NCBI RefSeq assembly: GCF_963676685.1
Contig: NC_092346.1
Coordinates: 26,425,133-26,489,132, forward strand
Reading direction: 5' to 3'
From: Mytilus edulis
Taxonomy: Eukaryota; Mollusca; Bivalvia; Mytilida; Mytilidae
Length of the DNA stretch: 64,000 bases
Shown here piece by piece: positions 35,697 through 46,440 of the stretch (position 1 is its first letter; each line of letters opens with the position of its first letter). The translations under genes and the position numbers were made by a program. The notes below the pieces were generated by a model that saw nothing but the letters and a program-made list of their open reading frames with translations, did not search any database and was not told where the DNA came from.

Positions 35697-37094
35697 ATGA
35701 AGACAAATAATGTATTAAGCAAACCAGATTCTAGATTGAAATCATTCTCAGGACACAACATAGAATGTGATGGCAAAATAACTTTACCAGTTACATTAAA
35801 AAACCAGAAACATGAAGTAGAATTTTATGTTGCGAATACAAAATCACAATCAGTATTTGGAGCTGCGACATGCTCAGAAGTAGGCTTAATCAAAAGAGTG
35901 TATTCCTTAGAAGCCAAATATTCAGATTTATTTACTGGACTTGGATGTTTACCTGGAATACATAAAATACATGTAGACGATAGTAGTAACCCTGTAGTAC
36001 ACCCACCAAGGAAGGTGCCAGTTTCACTGAAAGGTAGAATCAAAATTGAACTAGACCGAATGATGAAACTAGGAGTAATCGTTAGACAGAAAGAACCGAC
36101 TGCATGGGTCAACAGTATGGTAACTGTAGTGAAGTCAAATGGAGATGTAAGAATATGCATTGATCCGAAGGACTTAAATAAAGCGATTAGTAGGGAACAC
36201 TACCCTATGAAAACTGTAGAAGAAGTAGTAGCTAATACCCCGAATGCTAAAGTATTTAGTCAAATTGATGCAACGTCAGGATTTTGGCATCTCAAACTAG
36301 ATGAAGATAGCAGCAAACTGACATGTTTTAACACACCGTTTGGGAGATATCGCTTCTTAAGAGCTCCCTTGGGAATTAAGTCAATTTCGGAAATGTTCCA
36401 ACGAGTTATGACAGAAATAATGAAAAACATTGAAGGAGCAGAAGTTATTGTTGATGATATACTGATATGGGGATCAACAATCCAAGAACATGATGAGAGA
36501 CTGAAAAAAGTTTTAGATCGAGCAAGACAATGCAATTTAAAACAAAGTTATTCAAAATGTCAGTTCCAAAAAAATGAAGTTGACTATGTTGGACACATTA
36601 TCAGTAAAGATGGCTTGAATCCAGACACTGAAAAGGTGCGTGCAGTCCAAAAGATGAAAAAGCCAGAAAACAAGAAAGAATTGCAAACATTTCTTGTTTT
36701 TTTTACGTATCTCAGTAAATTTCTGTCAAATATGTCAGATGTCAGTGCTCCATTGAGAGTACTTTTAGAAGCAAAGAATGAGTGGTGTTGGGAAAAAGAA
36801 CAAGACACTAGTTTTAATAAACTTAAAGACATGGCCACTTATGCGCCTATTCTATCCTACTATGATTCAAAACAGCCACTAACATTGAACGTTGATGCTA
36901 GTTCAAAAGGCTTAGGTGCTGTGTTACTCCAAAATGACAAGCCTATTGCTTATGGATCGAGAGCACTTACTCCAACTCAACAAAGATATGCTCAAATTGA
37001 GAAAGAAACTTTGGCTATAATTGTTTTTGGATGTCAAAAATTCCACCATTATGTATACGGTAGACAAGTACCATCAGTATATTTAGCAATATGA
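35697..37094 (+). pseudogene. Ty3/gypsy-like reverse transcriptase and truncated RNase H
   Basis: A 465-residue open frame without a proper start of its own. Residues 1-60 are the end of the protease, 105-300 the reverse transcriptase, with RICIDPKDLNKAI, FSQIDATSGFWHL, FGRYRFLRAPLGI and the catalytic VDD at 242-244 (IVDDILIWGS). Residues about 385-460 begin RNase H (LNVDASSKGLGAVLLQ and EKETLAI). It stops shortly after HHYVYGRQ, so the rest of RNase H, the integrase and the 3' LTR are missing. The usual LPFGL motif is altered to APLGI. It replaces the site occupied by the 561-aa gene in unit I. Confidence 0.8.
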
Positions 37095-38005
37095 TATACA
37101 GGAGCAGTAGCAGCAGCAACAACAACCCCTAGGGACTTCAAAACGAATTTGCTAACCTATGCTGCATATCAAACGATATTTAGTATTTTTTTGCCCTGAA
37201 TCACCCTGCTTAATGGAAGATTTGTGTCTTTTTACAGGAAACACCAATAGCCTGCTAATCTCATCGCTTGATTTTTTTAAGTGGGAAATAATAACACCGT
37301 ATGGTATCTATTAATTTTTTTATCATTATAAGTATTTACCAAAGAGTATTTTTTGAACTTATAATCCGTAGCGTTCTTCTGGAGAATGAGAAAACGTTGA
37401 ATATTTCTATTTACCATATATGATCCACTTTGTTACTGCGTTTTTACGCCATATCTTCCAGTTTAAAACCAATTTCTTTAACTACGTTATATTTTCAACT
37501 TTCCTATTAATAAAACAAACAGCCAACTTTATGAACAAAATAATGACCGAAAAAACATAGCATCTAACGACAAAAACTGATTTACAGGCTCCTAAAATTC
37601 AGACAGGTACATAAATACAGAATGTGGCAGCGTTAAACGTTTTGGTGGGCGCCAACCTCCCCCTAATCCTGCAACAGAACAATACAAAACAATAAACAAA
37701 CAACGCCTATTAGTTCCCAATAACAAAGTGGTTTCTAGCCGGGAAAAAACTATTACAATTCAGAAAATTTGCAGAACCTTTCTTATCCATATGTATTAAA
37801 TAGAAAATCTCCTTCAAATCCAGTTTTCCCCGGGTTTAGAATTTTGAATAGCATCTATAACCGTTTTGATGACCACTTTATTGTCATATATTCATTGCAA
37901 AAGAATAGCATAAAATGATAAGGTAATTCATTAAAAAATACAGTTTTATTTCATTATAACACTAATCACACACAAACAGTTTGATGAGTGAATTTCAGTA
38001 AGATC
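37095..38005. other. Junction and duplicated intergenic DNA
   Basis: A short unique stretch with an AGCAGCAGCAACAACAAC tract (37104-37126) follows the broken retroelement. From about 37155 homology to unit I (19030 onwards) resumes. Bases 37540-37740 are a dispersed repeat. A minus-strand AATAAA near 37944 precedes the next pseudogene's end. Confidence 0.55.
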
Positions 38006-40394
38006 TCACACCATTAATTTGACTATATGCAACTTGGTTTTCTTAGGCTCTGCACACCCTATCATTAACTGTCCCTTTTTGTCAGAACATATACTAACTG
38101 GATTAGTTATCACACTGCCTGAAATAAGATTACAGATGAATTGCCCTTCCTCTGATAGGACATGAATTGCATTTGTGCCTTTCTCTGCCACAAGAACCAG
38201 GCCTGACGAAGTTGTAGTGATGTCATTCGGAGAAAACTCAGTTACTGAATTAATACTTGGGTGACCAGAGTATGTCCATTTTGGTTCCCCCCATTTTCCA
38301 ATTACTACAACTCTTGATTTTCCTGACTTTAGACGGGCAATTACACAAATAAACCAATTGCCAATTGTAGCAATCTTTTCTGGTAGTTGAAATAAAGCTT
38401 TGTAACTTTCGATATCGCATTCAACTCGTCTCATTGTCTTATCTATTTCGTAACTGCAACCAATATTACATAGTTCAACAATTCCAGCAGATCCTCCATA
38501 AGTAGTAAAACCGACGATAATTTCATTGCGATTAGAAGAATGAATACAAGTGTACTTTAGCTCATCACGTATAAACAGGACTGATAATGTTTTAAATGTG
38601 CCAGTACTTTGGAGGAGCCTCATATCTGGCAATAATATTTCTCCATAATAGTTTGTTATATCTGTAATCTTTTGCAAATTTCTATAACATTTTCTACTCT
38701 CATCTTGTATGTCTTTTGTAGTTACGAACTTAGAACCTGATATTGTGAAATACTTAAACAGGCCAGAGTTATCACTATACATAACACAAATATCATCAGT
38801 AAGGAACATTAGTCCACTTATCTCGAGGAAAAACACGTTAAATGAGTGAACTAAAGATATTTTAGATAACCTTATTACTGACCCCAAGACTTCTTTCATA
38901 ATTTTCTTCTTTGGTTCAATGTAAACGAGTTCTGGTGGCTGAATTTTTAAATATGCTTTCTCTGGAATGTCTCTCTTAATCTTTTCTACTGTTGAGAAAA
39001 CTGAAGCTAGTTCTTTTGTTTCTAATACTTGGTCAAGTGTATTCTTTCTCGACTTTAACTCTTGCTCTATCTGTGAAAGTCTTTCGAGTTCTGTAAGTAA
39101 TGGATTGTTTTTCGTATCCCATATACCTTCCATAACGCATATGAGGTTCAACGATTCCTTTGTTACTGCATCTTTTATTTCGTTTTTCCTATTGCAAATT
39201 TTCTCTTTTATATCATTGTGTTTTGTAACCTCACAATCATCCATTTTTTGGAATTCGGCTGCTTTCTTTTAAAAAAAATGAATGACATTCGTCAATTTCA
39301 CGTTTTAAATCTTTGAGTATAATGGATTTCTACTCGTACTTTTTTTTTTAATTCTTCATACTGAAATGGTCGGATTATAAAAGATGAGCATAAAGGTTTA
39401 TCGCAATTTAGACAGTAACTTTCAAACTTATGATCCATATGTTTCGTACATGATATCCCCGTCAAATCGAATTGTCATTGATTCTCCAATTCTTCAATAT
39501 TTTCTACGTTTTGTAAAAGTACAACATTAGGCCACACCAATTTGATAAATAGTTCTTCGGACATTTGCTCTAGAAAAAATGGGGCGAGCGAACGAATTTT
39601 TTTTTTTTAGTTATATAAATAAAAGTTTAATAAAAAATTATTGAAAATGAGTTTTAGACAGGCGAGTGGCCTGCAAGAGGAGCGATCGATATCTTTTTGT
39701 TTTAAAGTGATACATGCTAGTATGTTTATCAAACAGAATAAGAAGGAAAAGCACTGATGTTTTGATGAATAAGGCCTGTTATCCCATTTGAATACATTAT
39801 TCTGACTCTAAGCAAACAACTGTAGACTCTTTCACCTTGTAGCATGCAAATATTTGAAAAAACCCTCTTAAATGTGACTTAGAAATGGCAATACAAATGA
39901 CCTTCACAAATGTAAAGAGCATGCAAAACACATGACAATTATTAAATTGATACTTTCAGTTTGTAACTTTTTGGTGAGAATCCTTTTTTGACAATGTTTG
40001 AGGTTTAATTAAATTCCACCAAGGGATGTTCCAAAAATAAATGTCATGAATGTAGGGTGGAGGAAGGCACTTTTTATTTGACCCCACCATGCATACATTT
40101 TAAATTGGATATTTCATTTAAATGTTCAAGCAATCTTTCTTAAATAACCACCACCCATCAAATTTTAATACAGGTGCCTTCCTCCCCCCATACAATTTAT
40201 TCTGGAAAGGTCCTAAACAAAACATGGGATTTTCTCATGGTTTAAGAATGTTTGGTTGCCTATAATTGCTTACATCTACTTCTTTTGAATTTTGGTGGAT
40301 AGTTGTCTTATTGGCAATTTACTATATCTCCTTATTGTTATATTATGATCTGTGCTTCGAACAGAAGGATATGTGTTCTCATCAAAACTAATTT

Positions 40395-40718
40395 CTACTG
40401 TGAAGTGTAAGATACACTCTGGGAATGAATCAATTTTTGATATCGAATAGATTTAATTTTGATAGTAGGATTTTTACATATTTCACAGTAAATTGCAGTC
40501 TTTGGTGGATGTGGTCTATATACCACAAAGCATTTTTTTTTTTTTTTTGCACAATTGTCCCTGATTCTGAAGACCATCCACACTCTATAGTAGTAGCCAA
40601 GTCAATAAGGGCACACAACAGTTTCTCTGGGCCGATCAATTTCTCCTTGCCCTGTTCACATGATTTAAGTTTAGATTTTATAGGAAGTTCTATTGTTTTT
40701 TCATTAACACTGCAAACG
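40395..40718 (-). pseudogene. Coding-like remnant inside the transposon, unidentified
   Basis: Minus-strand translation gives a protein-like run of about 105 residues: SKCVCSVNEKTIELPIKSK, then GPEKLLCALIDLATTIECGW, then after a long poly-A tract and frame change CFVVYRPHPPKTAIYCEICK and IKSIRYQKLIHS. Cysteine pairs (CVC, YCEIC) suggest a metal-binding or structured domain. The frame is broken at the A-run (about 40530-40547). It may be a decayed transposon gene or a captured host exon. I do not recognise the family. Confidence 0.4.
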
Positions 40719-40867
40719 CATTTGCTTTAATGGGCCTTTGGGGACCTGTTGGTAATTTATTTAAATTATTGTTTGGATCGGAGGGTATACTTCTATCTAT
40801 TTCAAAATTCACAATTTTACTCCCAACACAGAAATATCCATGTAAGTGCCAACATGATATGTGTAGT

Positions 40868-40963
40868 CCGAAATTACTCTAATGTCCAACGGCTGTTTTG
40901 CCAGACAATCCCCACCCCTAGCTTGTCTGGCAAAACAGCCGTTGGACATCTGAGTAATCTCGG
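40868..40963. repeat. 96-base palindrome
   Basis: Arms of about 45 bases, built on TGTCCAACGGCTGTTTTGCC and its reverse complement, are separated by only a few bases (CCCCACCCC). The few mismatches lie near the outer ends. The structure could be a nested fold-back element or could fold as a long RNA hairpin if transcribed. Confidence 0.7.
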
Positions 40964-41564
40964 AGTATATAGGTGATGCCGACGGCTGTTGTTGAATTTG
41001 TATGTGTTGATATCATCACACGAAGTATTGACAGACTTTACCATTTTGTCTTCATAAAATGTGTCTTCAAATGTATATGATGACAACAACGGATGGCAGC
41101 CGTTTATTCAATAATTGCCCGTCCTCGGCATTGAGCCGAAACTACAACAACTGATGCATGGTTTGACATTATGATTTTTATATTTCCTTTCACTTTTTAT
41201 TAATTGATCACACATGCGTTTGAACCCAGATTAGATTATATGCAAAAACAAAGCGTCAATGAGAAAAAAAACATTTCAAGACAAAACTAATTTCGGAGCG
41301 GCATGCGGACCAAAAAAAAATACGGAAGCGGTAGTTTTTTTGTTTGTTGAAAACTTGATTTCTCAAAAACAGGAGCGGGGAAATCCAAAGAACTATTAAT
41401 CAAATTGGTGTGGCCTTATGTTTAGATAATTTTTCACTTTTAGTATGAATTTTTGTATTGCATATATCACAAAGATTTAAACATGTTAGATCACATGACT
41501 GTCATTTCCATTTAATATCTGTCAATTTGTCGCAAAATTGACAGTTGGTTTGATTGATAGTCCT

Positions 41565-44500
41565 TTTCAAATATTCATTCCATTTTCTTCAAGTGTGTTA
41601 TCGAGCTGCATTAACGTGCAAATAAACTGAAAATACCTAAGTTATGCAAGTTCAGTCTAGTTGTTAGCTAGTGTGTGAAAAAAGTCATTTTTTTATCCAG
41701 TTTAAATAATATAAAACTTTTATGTGACATTAAATATACTTGTTTTTCTTCACTGGCTCAATAGAAGTTCATGTGAGCATGTAAGTATTTAGATTATAAC
41801 GTTGAAATAAGATATTCCCATTGTTGTAAAAGAAAAGAAAAATTATAAATCTAGTCATCATTCAATAAATTCACTGTGTTTAAAAATATCACTTACATAT
41901 CATTTTCTGATTGTAGATCAGTTTGTGGGGTTGTTATTTTTGTCCCCATTCCAAAGTTTAAATCTCGAGGACAGTTTATTGTATTCTCATTTAAGGCAGT
42001 TTAATCAAAATTATATATATAATGTAGCTTATAGTATGCTACTTCTAACTATATATATCTATATGCATTTACGAATTTCGTTTTTAAATTTGCAGTGAGA
42101 TTTTTTAACTTTTTGAAATCAAAATAATAATAAAAAAGAGGAATAAACTCCGTCATGCAAAGCTCTAATCAGAATCCGGATCCGGATATACTTAAGATCC
42201 ATAGTTTTGTCACCTCTTAAGTTTTAGTTTAACAAACATTTTGGCTTCGAGCAACAATGAAGAGACACTACTTGTCGAAATGTGCATCTGGTGCATCAAA
42301 ATTTGAAACCTTTATGTTATTAGATGCACCTGAACTTGTCTTCATACAATGAAAAAATGGACACTTCAAAAGAAGCAGTATATACAAATTTTGTATAAAA
42401 CATTGAGAAAAGGACTCATGCAAAAATTCGTTTAGAAATTAAAACGTGTGCTATTACTTTCTTCAGTCGTTTTATTGGTGTATATAGTCGAGCGCATGAT
42501 TTTATCAAATGTTAAGGATTTCACTTTTTTAGTTTCTTAAGATTCAATATTTTTGTTATAACAAAAAAAACTTTTTTGTGTTTAAATCACATTTGAACTC
42601 GGCTTTGTCCCCTTTTTATGTGCTGGTTTAGGTTGTTTAACGTATTCATTTGTATTCTGTAGTTAGTCGATCACCACTTCGGTGTTAACATGTATATCTA
42701 TTATACAGTCATTCTGATAAATTTACTGTTTGCAAAAGTATGAATTATTCTAAATACTAAGGATTTTCTTATCCCAGACAGACACTTTTGCCGTATTTGG
42801 AACAACTTTTTTGAACTTTTGGTCCTCAATACTCTTCAACCTTATACCTGTTTTAGCTTTCGAACTTTTTGATCTGAGCGTCACTAACGGGTCTTGTGTG
42901 GACGAAGCGCGCGTCTGGCGTATTAAACTATAAGCCTGTTACCTTTTAATAGCTATTATTTGTGTGTTTCTCTGACCTGTATGTTCTCCCACTTATTTGC
43001 ATTTTAGTCCTGCCATGTAATTTTGTCATTTTAATGTTACATTTAATATTGCCGTAAAATAGGGGAGGTTTGGCTTACCACAAAACCACGTTCAACCCAC
43101 CATTTTTTCAAAAATATGTCCTGTACCAAGTCAGAAAAAAATGGCAATTGTTATCGTATAGTTTTTTTTCTGTGTGAGTGGCTTTGTCGGTTTGTTTGTT
43201 CACTTCAGTGTTTCTAATGATTTGCTGTGGAAATGTACTATATTGTATTGTTTATTTGCGTAATTCTCTATCCTTAGTGTTCTTGCATTTATTTGTACTG
43301 TATTCCTGTCATTGATGGTGTCATTTTAGTGTTATATTTAACATTGCCATAAAAGTGCGAGGTTTAGCTAGCCACAAAACCAGGTTTAACCAAACATTTT
43401 TCTTATATGTCCTATACCAATTCAGGAAAATGACCATTGTTATGTTATAGTTCGTTTCTGTGTGTGTTGTTGCATTTTAGTGTTGTGTTTCTGCTGTGTC
43501 GTAGTTCTCCTCTTATATTTTATGTGTTTTCCTCGGTTTTTGGTTTGTAACTCAGGTTTTTTTTTCACAACCAATTTATGAATTTCGAAAAGCGGTATAC
43601 AACGGTTGCCTTTATAGATAACCCACTTACTTAGTTATTTATTCGCCGGCTGTGTCCAGTCAGTTCCTGTTTGCAATAATTTGACTGAGTGAATATTTGC
43701 ATGTGGGTGCATGCACAGCAGGAGACACTTTCCTTGTCGACACTCCGGGTCTCTCTCATTTGTATATTATGCGATTGACTAACGTTGTTTTTACCCTGAT
43801 TTTCATTTTCTTAATTGACTTATGGACAAAAATCATCTGTTTTTAATCATCCCATTTTGATTACATTTGACAGTTCGTAGATCTAAAAAAATCTACTTTT
43901 GTGTCACCTATCAAATTTTTGCTATATATGCCAAGTTAAATGTTATAAACGTGTCTTTTACCTCTTTGTTCTATTTTCAGACATGTTGTTTGGATTTGTT
44001 CGGTGTGGTCATAACTTTAAAGCTTATACCATGTATACCGCATGGATAAAACTCACCAATATGATAGCCCAAAATTTTCATAGACAGTAAATAAGACTTG
44101 GTGCTTTCGGCAAGGTGTGCTAATAAGGAACAACTATTTGTGGTAAAATTCCACCTAATATGACTAATTACTTCCATACTATCGTTACCAGAAGAAGAAA
44201 AAAGTTATCGTTTAACCAATGATTTTATGTATTTCGATTGCATTTTTAAATGCCTGATCTAAGTTTTCAGTTTAAGCACATTTATATTGTAACTATTCTC
44301 AATCTGGTTACACATAATGAAAACATAAAAGGAATTGTATTCTTCTTTGCAAAAAGATTAAATTTTCATTTCTATCAACTTTTTTCACAATGTAGAAATT
44401 ATGAGAGAAACGATTCCGAAAGGGGCGATGCAACCTCTTTAATTGGGGAAAGTTTACAATACCATGAAAAAGAAACCTGGAAAACGTTCATAAGACACAC

Positions 44501-44769
44501 CAGTTTTCAAAAACGACTTAGAAATTAAAAGACTTAAAAACACAAACCTTACCGAAAACCGGGGGTAATCTTAGGTACTCCTGCAGGATAAGTACAAACC
44601 ATGTAATAAGTCTCTATGATACAAAACTACTATGTGCGGAATTAATGGTTATCAATTTAAAAAAACAAACATGCAAGACACATACTGAAAAGCATATTTC
44701 CCAACAAACACATTTTGAATCTATTTAAAACATAAAAAAACGAACTGTGAGCTGTTCATTACTATGGTG
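41565..44769. repeat. Duplicated intergenic block, unit II copy
   Basis: This parallels 21537-24320 with the same dispersed repeats (42240-42320, 42730-42945, 42950-43500). About 43535-43905 holds roughly 330 bases missing from unit I. The short parallel frames at 43867-44049 and 23426-23620 share repeat sequence and are not supported as genes. Confidence 0.6.
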
Positions 44770-46440
44770 TCATTCAATTAATTCCATAATATGAAGCTTA
44801 GTTTTTCCAGAGTCTGAACAACCGATCATTATTTGTCCCTTTTTGTTAAAACATATGCTTACAGGTTCAGTTATTTCAGTGTCTGAAATACAATTACATA
44901 TAAATTGCCCATCCTTAGAAAGGACATGAATTGCATTTGTACTTTTTTCCGCTACCAAAATCAGACTTGACGATGTTGTAACAATGTCATTGGGGAAAAA
45001 GTCTTTTTCGACATTAATGCTTGGATGACCGCTGTATGTCCATTTTGGTTGCCCCCATTTCCCAATCACTACAATTCGCCCATGGGTTGAATCCATTTGG
45101 TCTATCACACATATATTACCACACACGTGTTTAGTTATTTTTTTCGGCATAGTAAATAAAGAATTTTTACTGCATCCTCCGCATTCAATCTTCCGGATCT
45201 TGCTAGTTTCGTCAACAGAATGGACATCGTCAACTAGAAGAATCCCAGTAGAAGATCCATAGTTTCTTTTAAAACCTATGATAATTTCATTAACATTTGT
45301 AGCATGAATACCACAAAATTCAATGTCTTTGTGTGTTGACAATGATAATAATTGTTCAAATTTTCCATCCCTTTTCAGCCTTCTCATTTGAAATGAGTCA
45401 TCTGACAGTAAAATTTCTCCGTTACAGTTTGTTATATCGAAAATCTTCGCAAAACGAGTATAGTGTGGTTTAGTTACGTCCTGTATTTCATTTGTTAGTA
45501 CAAACTTATTACCTGCTATTGTGAAGAAGACAAATGTGCGGGAAGTACTGTTAAACATAACGAGGATGTCATCATTCAGAGAAACTAGTCCACTTATCTC
45601 GGGAAAATCTACCTCAAATGTCTGAATAACAGTTACTTTGGGTATTTTAAGTACCGATCCTAAGACTTTTGCCGTTAAACTCTCTTTTGGCTGAATGTAA
45701 ATCAATTCAGGGGGCTGTATTTCCAAAGACAATTTCTCAGGTATGTCTTTGCTAATTTTTTCTACAGTTGAGAAAACTAAAGTTGGCTGTTGTTTTTCTA
45801 AAACCTCAAAAAGTGTATTTTTTCTAGTCTTTAATTCTTGCTCTATTTGACAAAGCCTTTTTCGTTCAGTTATAACTGGATTATTTTCCGGATCCCATAT
45901 ATCTTTCATAACTTCTTCTAGTTGTAATGCCTCCGTAGTAACTGCATCTTTAACTTCATTTTTCCTATTAGAAATTTTCTCTTTTATTTCGTTGTGTTTT
46001 GTGATCTCATCATCATCCATTTTTCTAAATTTCGCTGCTTTCTCTACAAAGAATGGGAGGCATGCATCAATTTTTCTTTTTAAATCTTCGAGTAAATAAT
46101 ATTTTTCTTCATATACATTATTAAGTTCTTCATACTGAAATGGTCGGATAAAACAAGACGAGCACACCGATTTATCGCAATTTAGACAATAAGATACACA
46201 TTTCTTTTCCAAATGTTTCGAACACGAAATCTGCTTCAAGTCCACTTTTCTTAAATTTTCGAAGTCTTCAATTTGTCCACCATGTTGTGAAAGAACAACT
46301 TTGTGTCCAGATAATTTGTCAATCTTAGAGTGAATTTTTATATTGCATACGTCACACAAATGCAAATCACATGCCTTACAATGCCATTTTACATCAGTCG
46401 ACTCTTCACAAAATTGACAGTTTCCAGATTTGCAAGCCAT
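44770..46440 (-). CDS. RING-less B-box / coiled-coil / propeller protein (556 aa)
   Basis: Intact gene. I place the start at the ATG 46438-46440 (MACKSGNCQFCEES), which aligns with every paralogue; the open frame upstream to 46539 begins at a TTG and adds 33 residues with no counterpart. B-box 1 has C8, C11, C21, C24, C29, C32, H37 and H46. The second B-box has C73, H76, C85, C88, C93 and C96, then IRPFQYEELNNVYEE. The coiled coil is at about 105-240 and the propeller at about 275-555, with a good final NHL-like blade. Downstream it matches the fragment at 24321-24752. Its first 70 residues are nearly identical to those of the 54835-56526 protein, and the upstream flank is shared too. Confidence 0.87.
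   Translation of the reverse strand: MACKSGNCQFCEESTDVKWHCKACDLHLCDVCNIKIHSKIDKLSGHKVVLSQHGGQIEDFENLRKVDLKQISCSKHLEKKCVSYCLNCDKSVCSSCFIRPFQYEELNNVYEEKYYLLEDLKRKIDACLPFFVEKAAKFRKMDDDEITKHNEIKEKISNRKNEVKDAVTTEALQLEEVMKDIWDPENNPVITERKRLCQIEQELKTRKNTLFEVLEKQQPTLVFSTVEKISKDIPEKLSLEIQPPELIYIQPKESLTAKVLGSVLKIPKVTVIQTFEVDFPEISGLVSLNDDILVMFNSTSRTFVFFTIAGNKFVLTNEIQDVTKPHYTRFAKIFDITNCNGEILLSDDSFQMRRLKRDGKFEQLLSLSTHKDIEFCGIHATNVNEIIIGFKRNYGSSTGILLVDDVHSVDETSKIRKIECGGCSKNSLFTMPKKITKHVCGNICVIDQMDSTHGRIVVIGKWGQPKWTYSGHPSINVEKDFFPNDIVTTSSSLILVAEKSTNAIHVLSKDGQFICNCISDTEITEPVSICFNKKGQIMIGCSDSGKTKLHIMELIE

Larger units (their letters stand above)
39530..41415. mobile_element. 1,886-bp terminal-inverted-repeat element with TTA target duplication
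   Basis: The ends are inverted repeats of about 32 bases with two mismatches, beginning GGCCACACCAATTTGAT. TTA flanks both ends (39527-39529 and 41416-41418). The paralogue near 21388-21400 lacks the insertion. Three-base TTA/TAA duplications are typical of PIF/Harbinger elements, but no DDE transposase or Myb-like gene is present, so it is non-autonomous and the class is inferred. Inside are a 96-base palindrome (40868-40963), a poly-T run (about 40529-40547) and a minus-strand coding-like remnant (40395-40718). Confidence 0.8.
38006..41564 (-). pseudogene. B-box/propeller pseudogene split by a transposon
   Basis: Gene sequence occupies 38006-39526 and 41419-41564 on either side of a 1,886-bp element. 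The propeller and most of the coiled coil (38006-39268) remain open for over 400 codons. Lesions upstream are in-frame TAA at 39269-39271, TAG at 39330-39332 and TGA at 39475-39477, plus further shifts near 39345. The start codon has become AGG (41562-41564). The first zinc finger is also damaged near 41490-41530. It is the partner of the pseudogene at 19876-21536, which serves as the empty site for the transposon. Confidence 0.85.
25013..45205. repeat. Segmental duplication, unit II
   Basis: Second copy of unit I in the same orientation. Its order is the dead 558-type gene, its flank (to 27385), reverse-transcriptase relic (27390-30700), the 584-aa gene and flanks (31190-34512), a retroelement fragment in place of the 561-aa gene, a pseudogene with intergenic block (37155-44769) and the end of the 44770-46440 gene. 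The left block joins directly at 27385, skipping the 2.8 kb present in unit I at 3332-6140. Confidence 0.8.

Noticed and set aside
35825-36838. Three minus-strand frames
   Set aside because: Antisense shadows of the reverse-transcriptase frame.
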